A DNA stretch of 64,000 bases from Klebsiella quasivariicola (GCF_002269255.1 NZ_CP022823.1:1364001-1428000); one strand, 5' to 3'; shown: positions 29,788-38,851, numbered from the stretch's first letter. The notes: a model not told the origin generated them from the sequence alone. Numbers and translations are program-made.

Positions 29788-31002
29788 ATGAAATTACCGA
29801 TTTATCTCGATTACTCCGCAACCACGCCGGTGGACCCGCGTGTTGCCGAGAAAATGATGCAGTTCCTGACCATGGACGGGACCTTTGGTAACCCGGCCTC
29901 CCGTTCCCACCGTTTTGGCTGGCAGGCTGAAGAGGCGGTTGATATCGCCCGCAATCAGATTGCCGAGCTGGTCGGTGCCGACCCGCGCGAAATCGTCTTT
30001 ACCTCTGGTGCGACTGAATCCGATAACCTGGCGATCAAGGGTGCAGCCAACTTTTATCAGAAAAAAGGCAAGCACATCATCACCAGCAAAACCGAGCATA
30101 AAGCGGTTCTGGATACCTGCCGTCAGCTGGAGCGCGAAGGCTTCGAAGTGACCTACCTGGCGCCGCAGAGCAACGGGATTATCGATCTGAAAGAGCTGGA
30201 AGCGGCGATGCGTGACGACACCATCCTGGTTTCCATCATGCATGTGAATAACGAAATCGGCGTGGTGCAGGATATCGCTACCATCGGCGAGATGTGTCGC
30301 GCCCGCGGTATCATTTACCACGTAGACGCCACCCAGAGCGTGGGCAAGCTGCCTATCGATCTGAGCCAGCTGAAAGTGGACCTGATGTCCTTCTCCGGTC
30401 ATAAAATCTACGGTCCGAAAGGTATCGGCGCGCTGTACGTTCGCCGTAAGCCGCGTATTCGTATCGAGGCGCAGATCCACGGTGGCGGCCATGAGCGCGG
30501 TATGCGTTCCGGTACTCTGCCAGTTCACCAGATCGTCGGCATGGGTGAAGCTTACCGTATCGCCAAAGAAGAGATGGAAAGCGAAATGGCGCGCCTGCGC
30601 ACCCTGCGCAACCGTCTGTGGAACGGCGTGAAGGATATGGAAGAAGTTTACCTGAATGGCGACCTCGAGCAGGGCGCGCCGAACATTCTTAACGTCAGCT
30701 TCAACTATGTTGAAGGTGAGTCGCTGATTATGGCGCTGAAAGATCTGGCGGTTTCCTCCGGTTCAGCCTGTACTTCCGCGAGCCTTGAGCCATCCTACGT
30801 GCTGCGCGCGTTAGGCATGACCGATGAACTGGCGCACAGTTCTATTCGTTTCTCTTTAGGTCGTTTCACTACCGAAGAAGAGATTGACTATGCCATCGAT
30901 CTGATTCGCAAATCCATTGGTCGTCTGCGTGAACTCTCTCCGCTGTGGGAAATGTTCAAACAGGGCGTGGATCTGAACAGCATTGAATGGTCACATCACT
31001 AA
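29788..31002 (+). CDS. iscS: Cysteine desulfurase IscS
   Basis: PLP enzyme that takes sulfur from cysteine and passes it to IscU, TusA, ThiI and others. PLP lysine in SFSGHKIYGPKG, and the persulfide Cys in the mobile loop SSGSACTSASLEPSYVLR. Start at ATG 29788 (MKLPIYLDYSATTPVDPR), giving 404 aa as in E. coli; ATG 29761 adds nine unlike residues. Confidence 0.98.
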   Translation: MKLPIYLDYSATTPVDPRVAEKMMQFLTMDGTFGNPASRSHRFGWQAEEAVDIARNQIAELVGADPREIVFTSGATESDNLAIKGAANFYQKKGKHIITSKTEHKAVLDTCRQLEREGFEVTYLAPQSNGIIDLKELEAAMRDDTILVSIMHVNNEIGVVQDIATIGEMCRARGIIYHVDATQSVGKLPIDLSQLKVDLMSFSGHKIYGPKGIGALYVRRKPRIRIEAQIHGGGHERGMRSGTLPVHQIVGMGEAYRIAKEEMESEMARLRTLRNRLWNGVKDMEEVYLNGDLEQGAPNILNVSFNYVEGESLIMALKDLAVSSGSACTSASLEPSYVLRALGMTDELAHSSIRFSLGRFTTEEEIDYAIDLIRKSIGRLRELSPLWEMFKQGVDLNSIEWSHH

Positions 31003-31028
31003 TTCGGCACCAATAAGGAGAATTCATC

Positions 31029-31415
31029 ATGGCTTACAGCGAAAAAGTTATCGATCATTACGAGAATCCGCGCAACGTCGGCTCTTTTGACAACAGCGAC
31101 GAGAACGTCGGCAGCGGCATGGTCGGCGCGCCGGCCTGCGGCGACGTGATGAAGTTGCAGATTAAAGTCAACAATGAAGGTATCATTGAAGACGCGCGCT
31201 TCAAGACCTATGGCTGCGGTTCCGCTATCGCTTCCAGCTCCCTGGTCACCGAGTGGGTGAAAGGTAAATCGCTGGACGAAGCGCAGGCGATCAAGAACAC
31301 CGATATCGCCGATGAACTGGAACTGCCGCCGGTGAAAATTCACTGCTCTATCCTGGCGGAAGACGCGATTAAAGCCGCGATTGCGGATTACAAAAGCAAA
31401 CGTGAAGCAAAATAA
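31029..31415 (+). CDS. iscU: Fe-S cluster scaffold IscU
   Basis: A 128-residue scaffold on which clusters are built. The three ligand cysteines are in PACGDVMKLQ, TYGCGSAIASSS and KIHCSILAEDA, and LPPVK, the HscA recognition motif, is intact. It has a strong AAGGAG ribosome site at 31015-31020 and lies 26 bases after iscS. Confidence 0.98.
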   Translation: MAYSEKVIDHYENPRNVGSFDNSDENVGSGMVGAPACGDVMKLQIKVNNEGIIEDARFKTYGCGSAIASSSLVTEWVKGKSLDEAQAIKNTDIADELELPPVKIHCSILAEDAIKAAIADYKSKREAK

Positions 31416-31432
31416 TTAGTTGAGGTTTTGTT

Positions 31433-31756
31433 ATGTCGATTACTCTTAGCGACAGTGCAGCAGCGCGAGTCAATACCTTCCTGGCGAACCGCGGTAAAGG
31501 GTTTGGCCTGCGCCTGGGCGTGAGAACCTCCGGCTGCTCGGGTATGGCCTATGTACTGGAGTTTGTTGACGAGCCGGCGGCTGAAGACACCGTGTTTGAA
31601 GACAAAGGCGTGAAGGTCGTGATCGACGGCAAAAGTCTGCAATTCCTCGACGGCACGCAGCTGGACTTCGTCAAAGAAGGCCTCAACGAAGGGTTTAAAT
31701 TCACTAACCCTAACGTCAAAGACGAGTGCGGCTGCGGCGAAAGCTTTAACGTATAA
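31433..31756 (+). CDS. iscA: A-type Fe-S carrier IscA
   Basis: A-type carrier that receives clusters from IscU and delivers them to targets. The 107 residues contain the conserved three cysteines in TSGCSGMAY and the C-terminal ECGCGESF. It lies 17 bases after iscU. Confidence 0.97.
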   Translation: MSITLSDSAAARVNTFLANRGKGFGLRLGVRTSGCSGMAYVLEFVDEPAAEDTVFEDKGVKVVIDGKSLQFLDGTQLDFVKEGLNEGFKFTNPNVKDECGCGESFNV

Positions 31757-31768
31757 TCGGTACTCCCC

Positions 31769-31802
31769 AACCCCACCGCGGTCACGCCGCGCGTGGGGTT
31801 TT
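31769..31802 (+). terminator. Hairpin with T tract between iscA and hscB (attenuator-like)
   Basis: AACCCCAC (31769-31776) pairs with GTGGGGTT (31793-31800); an inner CGCGG/CCGCG adds a nested stem; TTTT overlaps the end. It lies within the isc operon, so it may attenuate hscBA-fdx relative to iscRSUA or define an mRNA end. Confidence 0.6.
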
Positions 31803-31830
31803 AGTTTAGATGCATGACCCTGAGGTTACT

Positions 31831-32346
31831 ATGGACTATTTCACCCTCTTCGGGTTACCAGCCAGCTATACCCTCTCGCTCGAACAACTGGCTGTCCGGT
31901 ATCAGGATCTGCAGCGCCAGTACCATCCGGATAAATTTGCCAGCGCACCTGCAGCGGAACAGCTTGCGGCGGTTCAGCACTCCGCCACCATTAACCAGGC
32001 CTGGCAGACGTTGCGCCATCCGCTGACTCGCGCGGAATACCTTCTCTCGCTGCATGGCTTTGATCTCGCCAGCGAACAGCATACCGTTCGCGACACCGCG
32101 TTTCTGATGGAACAGCTGGAGCTGCGCGAAGAGCTGGATGAGATCGGCCAGGCGAAAGACGATGCGCGGCTGGAGAGCTTTATCAAACGAGTGAAAGCGC
32201 TGTTTGATACCCGCCAGCAGCTGATGGTTGACCAATTGCATAATGAGAGCTGGGAGGCGGCGGCGGACACGGTACGTAAGCTCCGTTTCCTCGATAAACT
32301 GCGCAGCAGTGCTGAAGAACTCGAAGAAAAACTGCTCGATTTTTAA
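31831..32346 (+). CDS. hscB: J-domain co-chaperone HscB
   Basis: Type III J-protein that brings IscU to HscA. J-domain with HPD at residues 32-34 (QRQYHPDKFAS), then a C-terminal helical bundle (FLMEQLELREELDEI) that binds IscU. It has 171 aa, as in E. coli. Start ATG 31831 has TGAGGT upstream; an earlier ATG at 31810 adds seven residues. Confidence 0.97.
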   Translation: MDYFTLFGLPASYTLSLEQLAVRYQDLQRQYHPDKFASAPAAEQLAAVQHSATINQAWQTLRHPLTRAEYLLSLHGFDLASEQHTVRDTAFLMEQLELREELDEIGQAKDDARLESFIKRVKALFDTRQQLMVDQLHNESWEAAADTVRKLRFLDKLRSSAEELEEKLLDF

Positions 32347-32361
32347 TTTTCGGAAGCAATT

Positions 32362-34212
32362 ATGGCCTTATTACAAATTAGTGAGCCCGGCCTGAGCGCC
32401 GCGCCGCATCAGCGTCGTCTGGCGGCCGGTATCGATCTGGGCACCACCAATTCTCTGGTGGCTACCGTGCGTAGCGGCCAGGCCGAAACTCTGCCCGATC
32501 ATCAAGGCCGCTACCTGCTGCCGTCGGTGGTGAACTACCACGCTTCGGGGCTGACCGTCGGCTATGATGCCCGGCTGAACGCCGCCCAGGATCCCGCCAA
32601 TACCATCAGCTCGGTGAAGCGGATGATGGGGCGCTCCCTCGCCGATATTCAAAACCGCTACCCGCATCTGCCGTATCAGCTGCAGGCCAGTGAAAACGGT
32701 CTGCCGATGATCCAGACCGCTGGCGGTCTGCTGAATCCGATCCGTGTCTCCGCCGATATCCTGAAAGCGCTGGCCGCCCGCGCCACTGAAGCGCTGGCTG
32801 GCGAACTCGACGGCGTGGTCATTACCGTTCCGGCCTACTTCGACGACGCTCAGCGTCAGGGGACTAAAGACGCGGCGCGTTTGGCGGGTCTGCACGTGCT
32901 CCGCTTGTTGAACGAACCCACTGCGGCGGCGATTGCCTACGGCCTCGATTCCGGTCAGGAAGGGGTGATTGCGGTCTACGATCTCGGCGGCGGCACCTTT
33001 GATATTTCCATTCTGCGCTTAAGCCGCGGGGTGTTTGAAGTGCTGGCCACCGGCGGTGACTCGGCTCTCGGTGGCGATGATTTCGACCATCTGCTGGCGG
33101 ATTACCTGCGCGAGCAGGCGGGCTTCAGCGACCGTAGCGACAATCGTCTGCAGCGCGAGCTGCTGGATGCCGCCATCGCGGCGAAAATCGCCCTCAGCGA
33201 TGCCGAGGAGGCGCACGTTGAGGTCGGCGGCTGGCAGGGCGAAATCACCCGTAGCCAGTTTAACGATCTGATTGCCCCGCTGGTAAAACGTACCCTGATG
33301 GCCTGCCGACGCGCGCTGAAAGACGCCGGCGTTGACGCGCAAGAGGTGCTGGAAGTGGTGATGGTCGGCGGTTCCACTCGCGTGCCGCTGGTGCGCGAAC
33401 GCGTTGGCGAATTCTTTGGCCGTACTCCGCTGACCTCTATCGACCCGGACAAAGTTGTCGCCATCGGCGCGGCGATCCAGGCCGATATTCTGGTCGGCAA
33501 CAAGCCGGACAGCGAACTGCTGCTGCTGGATGTTATCCCGCTGTCGCTTGGGCTGGAAACCATGGGCGGCCTGGTAGAGAAAGTCATCCCGCGTAATACC
33601 ACCATTCCGGTGGCCCGCGCGCAGGAATTCACCACTTTCAAAGATGGCCAGACGGCGATGTCCATTCACGTGATGCAGGGCGAGCGTGAGCTGGTGCAGG
33701 ATTGCCGCTCGCTGGCGCGTTTTGCGCTGCGCGGTATCCCGGCGCTGCCGGCGGGTGGGGCGCATATTCGCGTTACCTTCCAGGTGGATGCTGACGGTCT
33801 GCTGAGCGTTACGGCGATGGAAAAATCGACCGGCGTGGAAGCCTCCATCCAGGTGAAACCGTCTTACGGCCTGACGGACGGCGAAATCGCCACCATGATT
33901 AAAGATTCAATGAGCTACGCCGAACAGGATATCCAGGCGCGCATGCTGGCTGAACAGAAAGTCGAAGCCGCTCGCGTACTGGAGAGCCTGGCCAGCGCGC
34001 TGGCCGCCGACGCCGCGCTGTTAAGCGCCGCGGAACGTCAGGCTATCGATGCCGCTGCGGAGCAGGTCCGCGCCGCCGCGGCAGGCGATGATGCCGACGC
34101 GATTAAAGAAGCGATTAAAAATATCGACACACAAACCCAGGAATTCGCCGCCCGCCGTATGGATCAGTCGGTCCGTATCGCGCTGAAAGGCCAATCCGTG
34201 GACGAGGTTTAA
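32362..34212 (+). CDS. hscA: Fe-S assembly Hsp70 chaperone HscA
   Basis: Specialised DnaK homologue that works with HscB to release clusters from IscU. ATPase domain begins with AGIDLGTTNSLVATVRSG; NEPTAAAIAYGLD, VYDLGGGTFDISIL and VMVGGSTRVPLVRE follow; the substrate-binding domain begins around LLLLDVIPLSLGLETMGG. It has 616 aa, as in E. coli. It lies 15 bases after hscB and one base before fdx. Confidence 0.98.
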   Translation: MALLQISEPGLSAAPHQRRLAAGIDLGTTNSLVATVRSGQAETLPDHQGRYLLPSVVNYHASGLTVGYDARLNAAQDPANTISSVKRMMGRSLADIQNRYPHLPYQLQASENGLPMIQTAGGLLNPIRVSADILKALAARATEALAGELDGVVITVPAYFDDAQRQGTKDAARLAGLHVLRLLNEPTAAAIAYGLDSGQEGVIAVYDLGGGTFDISILRLSRGVFEVLATGGDSALGGDDFDHLLADYLREQAGFSDRSDNRLQRELLDAAIAAKIALSDAEEAHVEVGGWQGEITRSQFNDLIAPLVKRTLMACRRALKDAGVDAQEVLEVVMVGGSTRVPLVRERVGEFFGRTPLTSIDPDKVVAIGAAIQADILVGNKPDSELLLLDVIPLSLGLETMGGLVEKVIPRNTTIPVARAQEFTTFKDGQTAMSIHVMQGERELVQDCRSLARFALRGIPALPAGGAHIRVTFQVDADGLLSVTAMEKSTGVEASIQVKPSYGLTDGEIATMIKDSMSYAEQDIQARMLAEQKVEAARVLESLASALAADAALLSAAERQAIDAAAEQVRAAAAGDDADAIKEAIKNIDTQTQEFAARRMDQSVRIALKGQSVDEV

Positions 34213-34213
34213 A

Positions 34214-34549
34214 ATGCCAAAAATTGTATTTCTGCCCCACCAGGACCTGTGTCCGGATGGCATCGTTGTGGAAGCTGAGACCGGTGAAACCATTCTCGAT
34301 GCCGCGCTGCGTAGCGGCATCGAGATTGAACATGCCTGCGAAAAATCCTGTGCCTGCACCACCTGCCACTGCATCGTGCGTGAAGGTTTTGACTCGCTGG
34401 CCGAGAGTAGCGAAGATGAAGACGATATGCTGGATAAAGCCTGGGGACTGGAACCTGACAGCCGCCTGAGCTGCCAGGCGCGCGTCACCGACGAAGATCT
34501 GGTCGTTGAGATCCCGCGTTACACCATCAACCACGCACGCGAGCACTAA
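34214..34549 (+). CDS. fdx: [2Fe-2S] ferredoxin Fdx
   Basis: Adrenodoxin-type ferredoxin supplying electrons for cluster assembly. Ligands Cys42, Cys48, Cys51 and Cys87 plus the conserved non-ligand Cys46 are all present (HACEKSCACTTCHC ... LSCQAR). It has 111 aa. Confidence 0.97.
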   Translation: MPKIVFLPHQDLCPDGIVVEAETGETILDAALRSGIEIEHACEKSCACTTCHCIVREGFDSLAESSEDEDDMLDKAWGLEPDSRLSCQARVTDEDLVVEIPRYTINHAREH

Positions 34550-34550
34550 T

Positions 34551-34751
34551 ATGGCACTGAAATGGACTGACAGTCGCGAAATCGGCGAAGCGTTGTACGA
34601 TGCTTACCCGGATCTCGACCCGAAAACCGTTCGCTTTACCGATATGCATCAGTGGATTTGCGATCTGGAAGAGTTTGATGATGACCCAAACGCATCCAAT
34701 GAAAAAATTCTCGAGGCGATTCTGCTAGTCTGGTTAGACGAAGCCGAATAA
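34551..34751 (+). CDS. iscX: Fe-S assembly regulator IscX
   Basis: A 66-residue acidic protein (MALKWTDSREIGEALYD ... FTDMHQWICDLEEF) that binds IscS and iron and modulates the assembly rate. Its ATG lies one base after the fdx stop. It is the last isc gene before pepB; the 107-bp gap contains a weak hairpin (ACGGGC 34814-34819 with GCCCGT 34832-34837). Confidence 0.95.
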   Translation: MALKWTDSREIGEALYDAYPDLDPKTVRFTDMHQWICDLEEFDDDPNASNEKILEAILLVWLDEAE

Positions 34752-34858
34752 TTTTCGCGTCATGATTCATGCGGCGATATGAAGTTGGCTAAATCATCGA
34801 GCGAGAGAACGTTACGGGCTGCCATACGGTGGCCCGTTTGCTAAGAAGGATAATGATA

Positions 34859-36145
34859 ATGACCGAAGCCATGAAGATTACGCTTTCTACTCAGCCAGCC
34901 GATGCGCGCTGGGGAGAAAAAGCGACCTGGAGTATCAATAACGACGGTATCGCCTTACATCTCAACGGTAAAGACGACCTGGGGTTAATCCAGCGCGCGG
35001 CGCGGAAAATTGACGGTATGGGTATCAAGCACGTTGCCCTGAGCGGCGAAGGCTGGAACACCGATCGCGCCTGGGCCTTCTGGGCGGGCTATAAAGGGCC
35101 GAAGGGCACTCGCAAAGTGGAATGGCCGACTCTGGACGACGCGCAGCGTAGTGAACTGGATAACCGTCTGACCATAATCGACTGGGTGCGCGATACCATC
35201 AATGCGCCGGCGGAAGAGCTGGGGCCGGAGCAGCTGGCGCAGCGCGCCGTCGACCTGCTGTGCAGCGTGGCGGGTGAGCAGATGAGCTATCGCATCACTA
35301 AAGGTGAAGATCTGCGCGAGCAGGGTTATCTCGGCCTGCACACCGTGGGCCGCGGCTCCGAGCGTCCGCCGGTCCTGCTGGCGCTGGACTATAACCCGAC
35401 TGGCGATAAAGAAGCGCCGGTGTACGCCTGCCTGGTGGGCAAAGGCATCACTTTTGATTCCGGCGGCTACAGCATCAAACAGAGCGCCTTTATGGATTCA
35501 ATGAAATCCGATATGGGGGGTGCGGCGACCGTCACCGGCGCGCTGGCTTTTGCCATCACCCGCGGTCTGAACAAGCGCGTGAAGCTCTACCTGTGCTGCG
35601 CCGACAACCTGATCAGCGGCAATGCATTCAAACTTGGCGATATCATTCATTATCGTAACGGCAAAACCGTTGAAGTGATGAACACCGACGCCGAAGGCCG
35701 CCTGGTGCTGGCGGATGGCCTGATTGACGCTTCGGCGCAGAAGCCAGAGCTGATCATCGACGCCGCCACCCTGACAGGCGCGGCGAAAACCGCGCTGGGT
35801 AATGACTACCACGCGCTGTTCAGCTTTGACGATGCGTTGGCCAATCGCCTGCTGGCGAGCGCGCAGGCGGAAAACGAAGCCTTCTGGCGTCTGCCGCTGG
35901 CCGAGTTCCACCGCAACCAGCTGCCGTCTAACTTTGCTGAACTGAACAATACCGGCAGCGCGGCCTATCCGGCTGGCGCCAGCACCGCGGCGGGCTTCCT
36001 GTCCCACTTCGTGGAAAACTACCACCAGGGTTGGCTGCATATTGACTGCTCCGCGACGTACCGTAAAGCCGCGGTAGAGCAGTGGTCGGCGGGCGCGACG
36101 GGTCTTGGCGTACGTACTATCGCCAATCTGCTGACGGCTGAGTAA
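34859..36145 (+). CDS. pepB: Peptidase B (leucyl aminopeptidase family M17)
   Basis: Broad-specificity cytosolic aminopeptidase with two metal ions. Motifs: GKGITFDSGGYSIK, KSDMGGAATV and the family signature NTDAEGRLVLADGL. It has 428 aa (427 in E. coli). ATG 34859 (MTEAMKITLSTQ) is preceded by AAGAAGGA at 34843-34850; the earlier ATG at 34829 would embed that site. Confidence 0.97.
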   Translation: MTEAMKITLSTQPADARWGEKATWSINNDGIALHLNGKDDLGLIQRAARKIDGMGIKHVALSGEGWNTDRAWAFWAGYKGPKGTRKVEWPTLDDAQRSELDNRLTIIDWVRDTINAPAEELGPEQLAQRAVDLLCSVAGEQMSYRITKGEDLREQGYLGLHTVGRGSERPPVLLALDYNPTGDKEAPVYACLVGKGITFDSGGYSIKQSAFMDSMKSDMGGAATVTGALAFAITRGLNKRVKLYLCCADNLISGNAFKLGDIIHYRNGKTVEVMNTDAEGRLVLADGLIDASAQKPELIIDAATLTGAAKTALGNDYHALFSFDDALANRLLASAQAENEAFWRLPLAEFHRNQLPSNFAELNNTGSAAYPAGASTAAGFLSHFVENYHQGWLHIDCSATYRKAAVEQWSAGATGLGVRTIANLLTAE

Positions 36146-36152
36146 TGGCCTT

Positions 36153-36215
36153 GCCGGGTAGCGCTACGTTTACCCGGCCTGTATTTTTTGCCGGGTGGCG
36201 CGATACCTGCCCGGT
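36153..36215. repeat. Pair of REP units (BIME) between pepB and sseB
   Basis: Two palindromes, GCCGGGTAGCGCTACG...ACCCGGC (36153-36180) and GCCGGGTGGCGCGATACC...GCCCGG (36190-36215), separated by a T-rich spacer. The spacer may also give the first unit terminator activity. Confidence 0.85.
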
Positions 36216-36281
36216 CTGGAAAATCCCCAGGCCCGTGCAAGCGTGGTGCCGGCGGGCAATTCATTGTGAAGTAGCCAAACT

Positions 36282-37058
36282 ATGTCTGATACCAAAAACG
36301 AATTAGAAACCCTGCTGGAAAAAGCGGCGACCGAGCCCGCTCATCGTCCGGCATTTTTCAGCGCGCTGCTGGAGGCGACCGTCTGGGTGCCGGGCAGTGC
36401 AGCCGATGGTGAGCAGATTGTCGAAGATAGCGCGCTGGATCTGCAGCACTGGGAAAAAGAGGACGGCAGCTCGGTGATCCCGTTCTTCACCTCGCTGGAG
36501 GCGCTGCAGCAGGCGGTGGAAGACGAGCAGGCTTTCGTGATGATGCCGGCCCGCACGCTGATGGCGATGACGTTGGGCGAATCGCTGTTCCTCAACCCGA
36601 AGCTGCCGAGCGGCAAAGAGTTCACCCCGCGTGAAATCAGTCATCTGCTCGGTGAAGAGGGCAGCCCGCTCAGTACCCAGACGGTACTGGAAGGCGGCGA
36701 AGCGCTGTTGTTATCTGAAGTCGCCGAACCGCCGGCGCAGATGGTGGATTCGCTGACTACGCTGTTCAAGACGCTGAAGACCGTCAAGCGGGCGTTTCTG
36801 TGCTCAATTAAAGAGCACGCCGACGCGCCGGCTAACCTGCTAATCGGCATTGAGGCGGAAGGGGATATCGAAGCCATTATTCAGACCACCGGTAGCGTGG
36901 CGACCGATACCCTGCCCGGCGATGAACCGATTGATATTTGCCAGGTGGTGGAAGGCGAGAAGGGCATCAGCCACTTTATGATTGCCCATATCACGCCGTT
37001 CTATGAAAAGCGCTGGGGCAGCTTTCTGCGCGATTTTAAACAAAACCGCATTATCTGA
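36282..37058 (+). CDS. sseB: SseB family protein (enhanced serine sensitivity)
   Basis: A 258-residue cytoplasmic protein identical in length to E. coli SseB, whose overexpression changes serine sensitivity; its biochemical function is unknown. Visible conserved parts are NELETLLEKAATEPAHRP, FFTSLEALQQAV and PFYEKRWGSFLRDFKQNRII at the C-terminus. A convergent membrane protein gene follows. Confidence 0.92.
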   Translation: MSDTKNELETLLEKAATEPAHRPAFFSALLEATVWVPGSAADGEQIVEDSALDLQHWEKEDGSSVIPFFTSLEALQQAVEDEQAFVMMPARTLMAMTLGESLFLNPKLPSGKEFTPREISHLLGEEGSPLSTQTVLEGGEALLLSEVAEPPAQMVDSLTTLFKTLKTVKRAFLCSIKEHADAPANLLIGIEAEGDIEAIIQTTGSVATDTLPGDEPIDICQVVEGEKGISHFMIAHITPFYEKRWGSFLRDFKQNRII

Positions 37059-37128
37059 AAGCGGGGGCGTCTGCCCCCACTGTGTTTCCGCGGCCTGCGC
37101 CAGGATCTGAAAAACGGCTCTGTAGAAA

Positions 37129-37971
37129 TTAATGCAGAGCGGCAAAAATCCGCGGGTAGGCTGACACCATGTGATAAAGAAGAAATCCCGTTACGCACAG
37201 CGTGACGATCCCATTGTAGAGTGCTATATCCCCGCGCCAGGCCCGGCATCTCTCTTCGCCCAGCAGAGAACGTATCGCTGCCACCAGCCCGCCGACCAGC
37301 ATAAACGCCAGTAACACCCCCACCATCTGCGCAATGACAATATACCAGCCCAGCGGCGTATTCACGCCCCGGGCGCTCATCAGCGCGATTTGCGCCGGCA
37401 AAATCGTCTGGAACCCGAGGGTGAGGAGCATCAGAAGGCGCAGATCCGCCAGCTGAGCGTCGAACGTGCGGGCCAGACGCCGGGCGTCACGCAGCAGCAG
37501 CACACCCGACGCCACCGCCGCGGCAACGCTGACGTGCTGGAGAATAAAAATATATAACGCCAGCGTCCCGGATCCGACCTTGGCCAAAAAGAACAGATTG
37601 CAAAAGACGATAATCAGCAGGCCAAATTTTATGCCCCAGGCGCGGAGAACCTCGCCGGGCCAGCGCCGGCTTGACGCAGGGTTATGCATCATCCACGCGG
37701 CAAGGGTCGACTTACCGTAACCGGGCGCGAGCAGCACCATCAGAAAACCCAGCAGCGCCTGGTGACCATAGGTTATTAACGGGACCTCTTCCAGCGTGAC
37801 CCCGAGAAAGCGGGTATAAACAGAAACCGGCACAGGCACCAGGCTTAACCATGTCCGGTTCCATTGCGGCCAACAATAAAGAATGACGCCGCCCGCCAGC
37901 AGGCCAGCTATGCCTCCCAGCCAGGGACGGCGCGGTGAATCAGCAGAATGTGGGTTAGAGACTAATGCCAT
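37129..37971 (-). CDS. Unknown multi-spanning membrane protein, paralogue of the 26,324 gene
   Basis: A 280-residue protein with about seven hydrophobic helices. It pairs along its whole length with the 278-residue protein at 26,324: GGIAGLLAGGVILYCWP, VPLITYGHQALLGFLMVLL, WGIKFGLLIIVFC and WRGDIALYNGIVTLC match in order. The motif APGYGK (residues 82-87) then AAWMMHNPAS occupies the same place as HPGHSK and GPGHGK in the other two proteins, but His has become Tyr. Start ATG 37971 is set by AAGGAG five bases upstream; longer in-frame starts lack one. It lies between sseB and sseA, absent from E. coli at this spot as far as I recall. Confidence 0.78.
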   Translation of the reverse strand: MALVSNPHSADSPRRPWLGGIAGLLAGGVILYCWPQWNRTWLSLVPVPVSVYTRFLGVTLEEVPLITYGHQALLGFLMVLLAPGYGKSTLAAWMMHNPASSRRWPGEVLRAWGIKFGLLIIVFCNLFFLAKVGSGTLALYIFILQHVSVAAAVASGVLLLRDARRLARTFDAQLADLRLLMLLTLGFQTILPAQIALMSARGVNTPLGWYIVIAQMVGVLLAFMLVGGLVAAIRSLLGEERCRAWRGDIALYNGIVTLCVTGFLLYHMVSAYPRIFAALH

Positions 37972-38073
37972 TTTCACTCCTTGTGGTGACATCAGGTTAC
38001 GGATAAAACGCTCCCTCCTGGAGCAGGCCCCGGCGGCGCGCGTTAATCGCGTCATCCGGGGTGAGATGGTGAA

Positions 38074-38724
38074 TTAGTCAGGACAGCCTTCGAGCCTGGC
38101 GTAAAGATCCTCATGAATATATTCCAGCTCCAGCAAGGCGCCATCGCGTGCCTCATTGAGGGTCTGCTGATGCTGCCATTCGTCGTGACTCTCCTCGCTG
38201 CCGGCAAAGATCCCCTGCAGATATTCAATCAGTGACGATTCTGCCAGCCAGAGATCATTCTCTTTACCCTCGAAGCGGACAACAGGATATTCACCTTGTT
38301 CATCACGTTCAGTGACATAGATAAATACCTGCTGATCGCCGGCGTGGCTGATGCGAATCAGGGCAGGAAGACGCGGATCGTCGTTCCAGACGGGCATCAG
38401 CTCTTCAAAGTCCAGTCCGGCCATATCAAGACCATTCATGTAATAAGCATCTTCATCAAGCGAGTCGGAAAGCAGGACGCCATGTTCATCAATGGAGTCC
38501 ACAACCCATTCCAGTACCAGCTGTCCGTGGGGGCTTTTCAGTTGGCAATCGTAGGCCAACAGCGCTTTCAGACTCTCCGGAAGCGCCACGGTTTCGCTAT
38601 TTTGCGGGTCACGATATTTCCGTACCCGCAGGCGATCCACTTCGTCTACGGGCATCGGTTTCGGGGTGGGATTGCGGTTGTACTTATGTACGACATCCAT
38701 GAGATCCGGTAATGAAAATGCCAT
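38074..38724 (-). CDS. SMI1/KNR4 (SUKH)-like protein
   Basis: A 216-residue soluble acidic protein. ALPESLKALLAYD near residue 48, LIRISHAGDQQVFIYVTE in the middle and LAESSLIEYLQGIF late fit the general SUKH layout of helix, central strands and a final S/E-F/Y-L helix. SUKH proteins are often immunity proteins of contact-dependent toxins, or cytosolic regulators. No toxin gene is adjacent here. The family call is from pattern only and could be wrong. It is probably in one transcript with the 37,129 gene, 102 bases apart. Confidence 0.6.
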   Translation of the reverse strand: MAFSLPDLMDVVHKYNRNPTPKPMPVDEVDRLRVRKYRDPQNSETVALPESLKALLAYDCQLKSPHGQLVLEWVVDSIDEHGVLLSDSLDEDAYYMNGLDMAGLDFEELMPVWNDDPRLPALIRISHAGDQQVFIYVTERDEQGEYPVVRFEGKENDLWLAESSLIEYLQGIFAGSEESHDEWQHQQTLNEARDGALLELEYIHEDLYARLEGCPD

Positions 38725-38851
38725 TATTCAATTTCCTTATATAGTGAGTGGCAGTAAAGCGAATACGGCAGGTACAAACCCTGCGGCAGCACAGAGTAAC
38801 CGGTTTAGCGAGAAGCAGAAGGAGGGGAGAGGGAAAATCAGAAATTATTTA

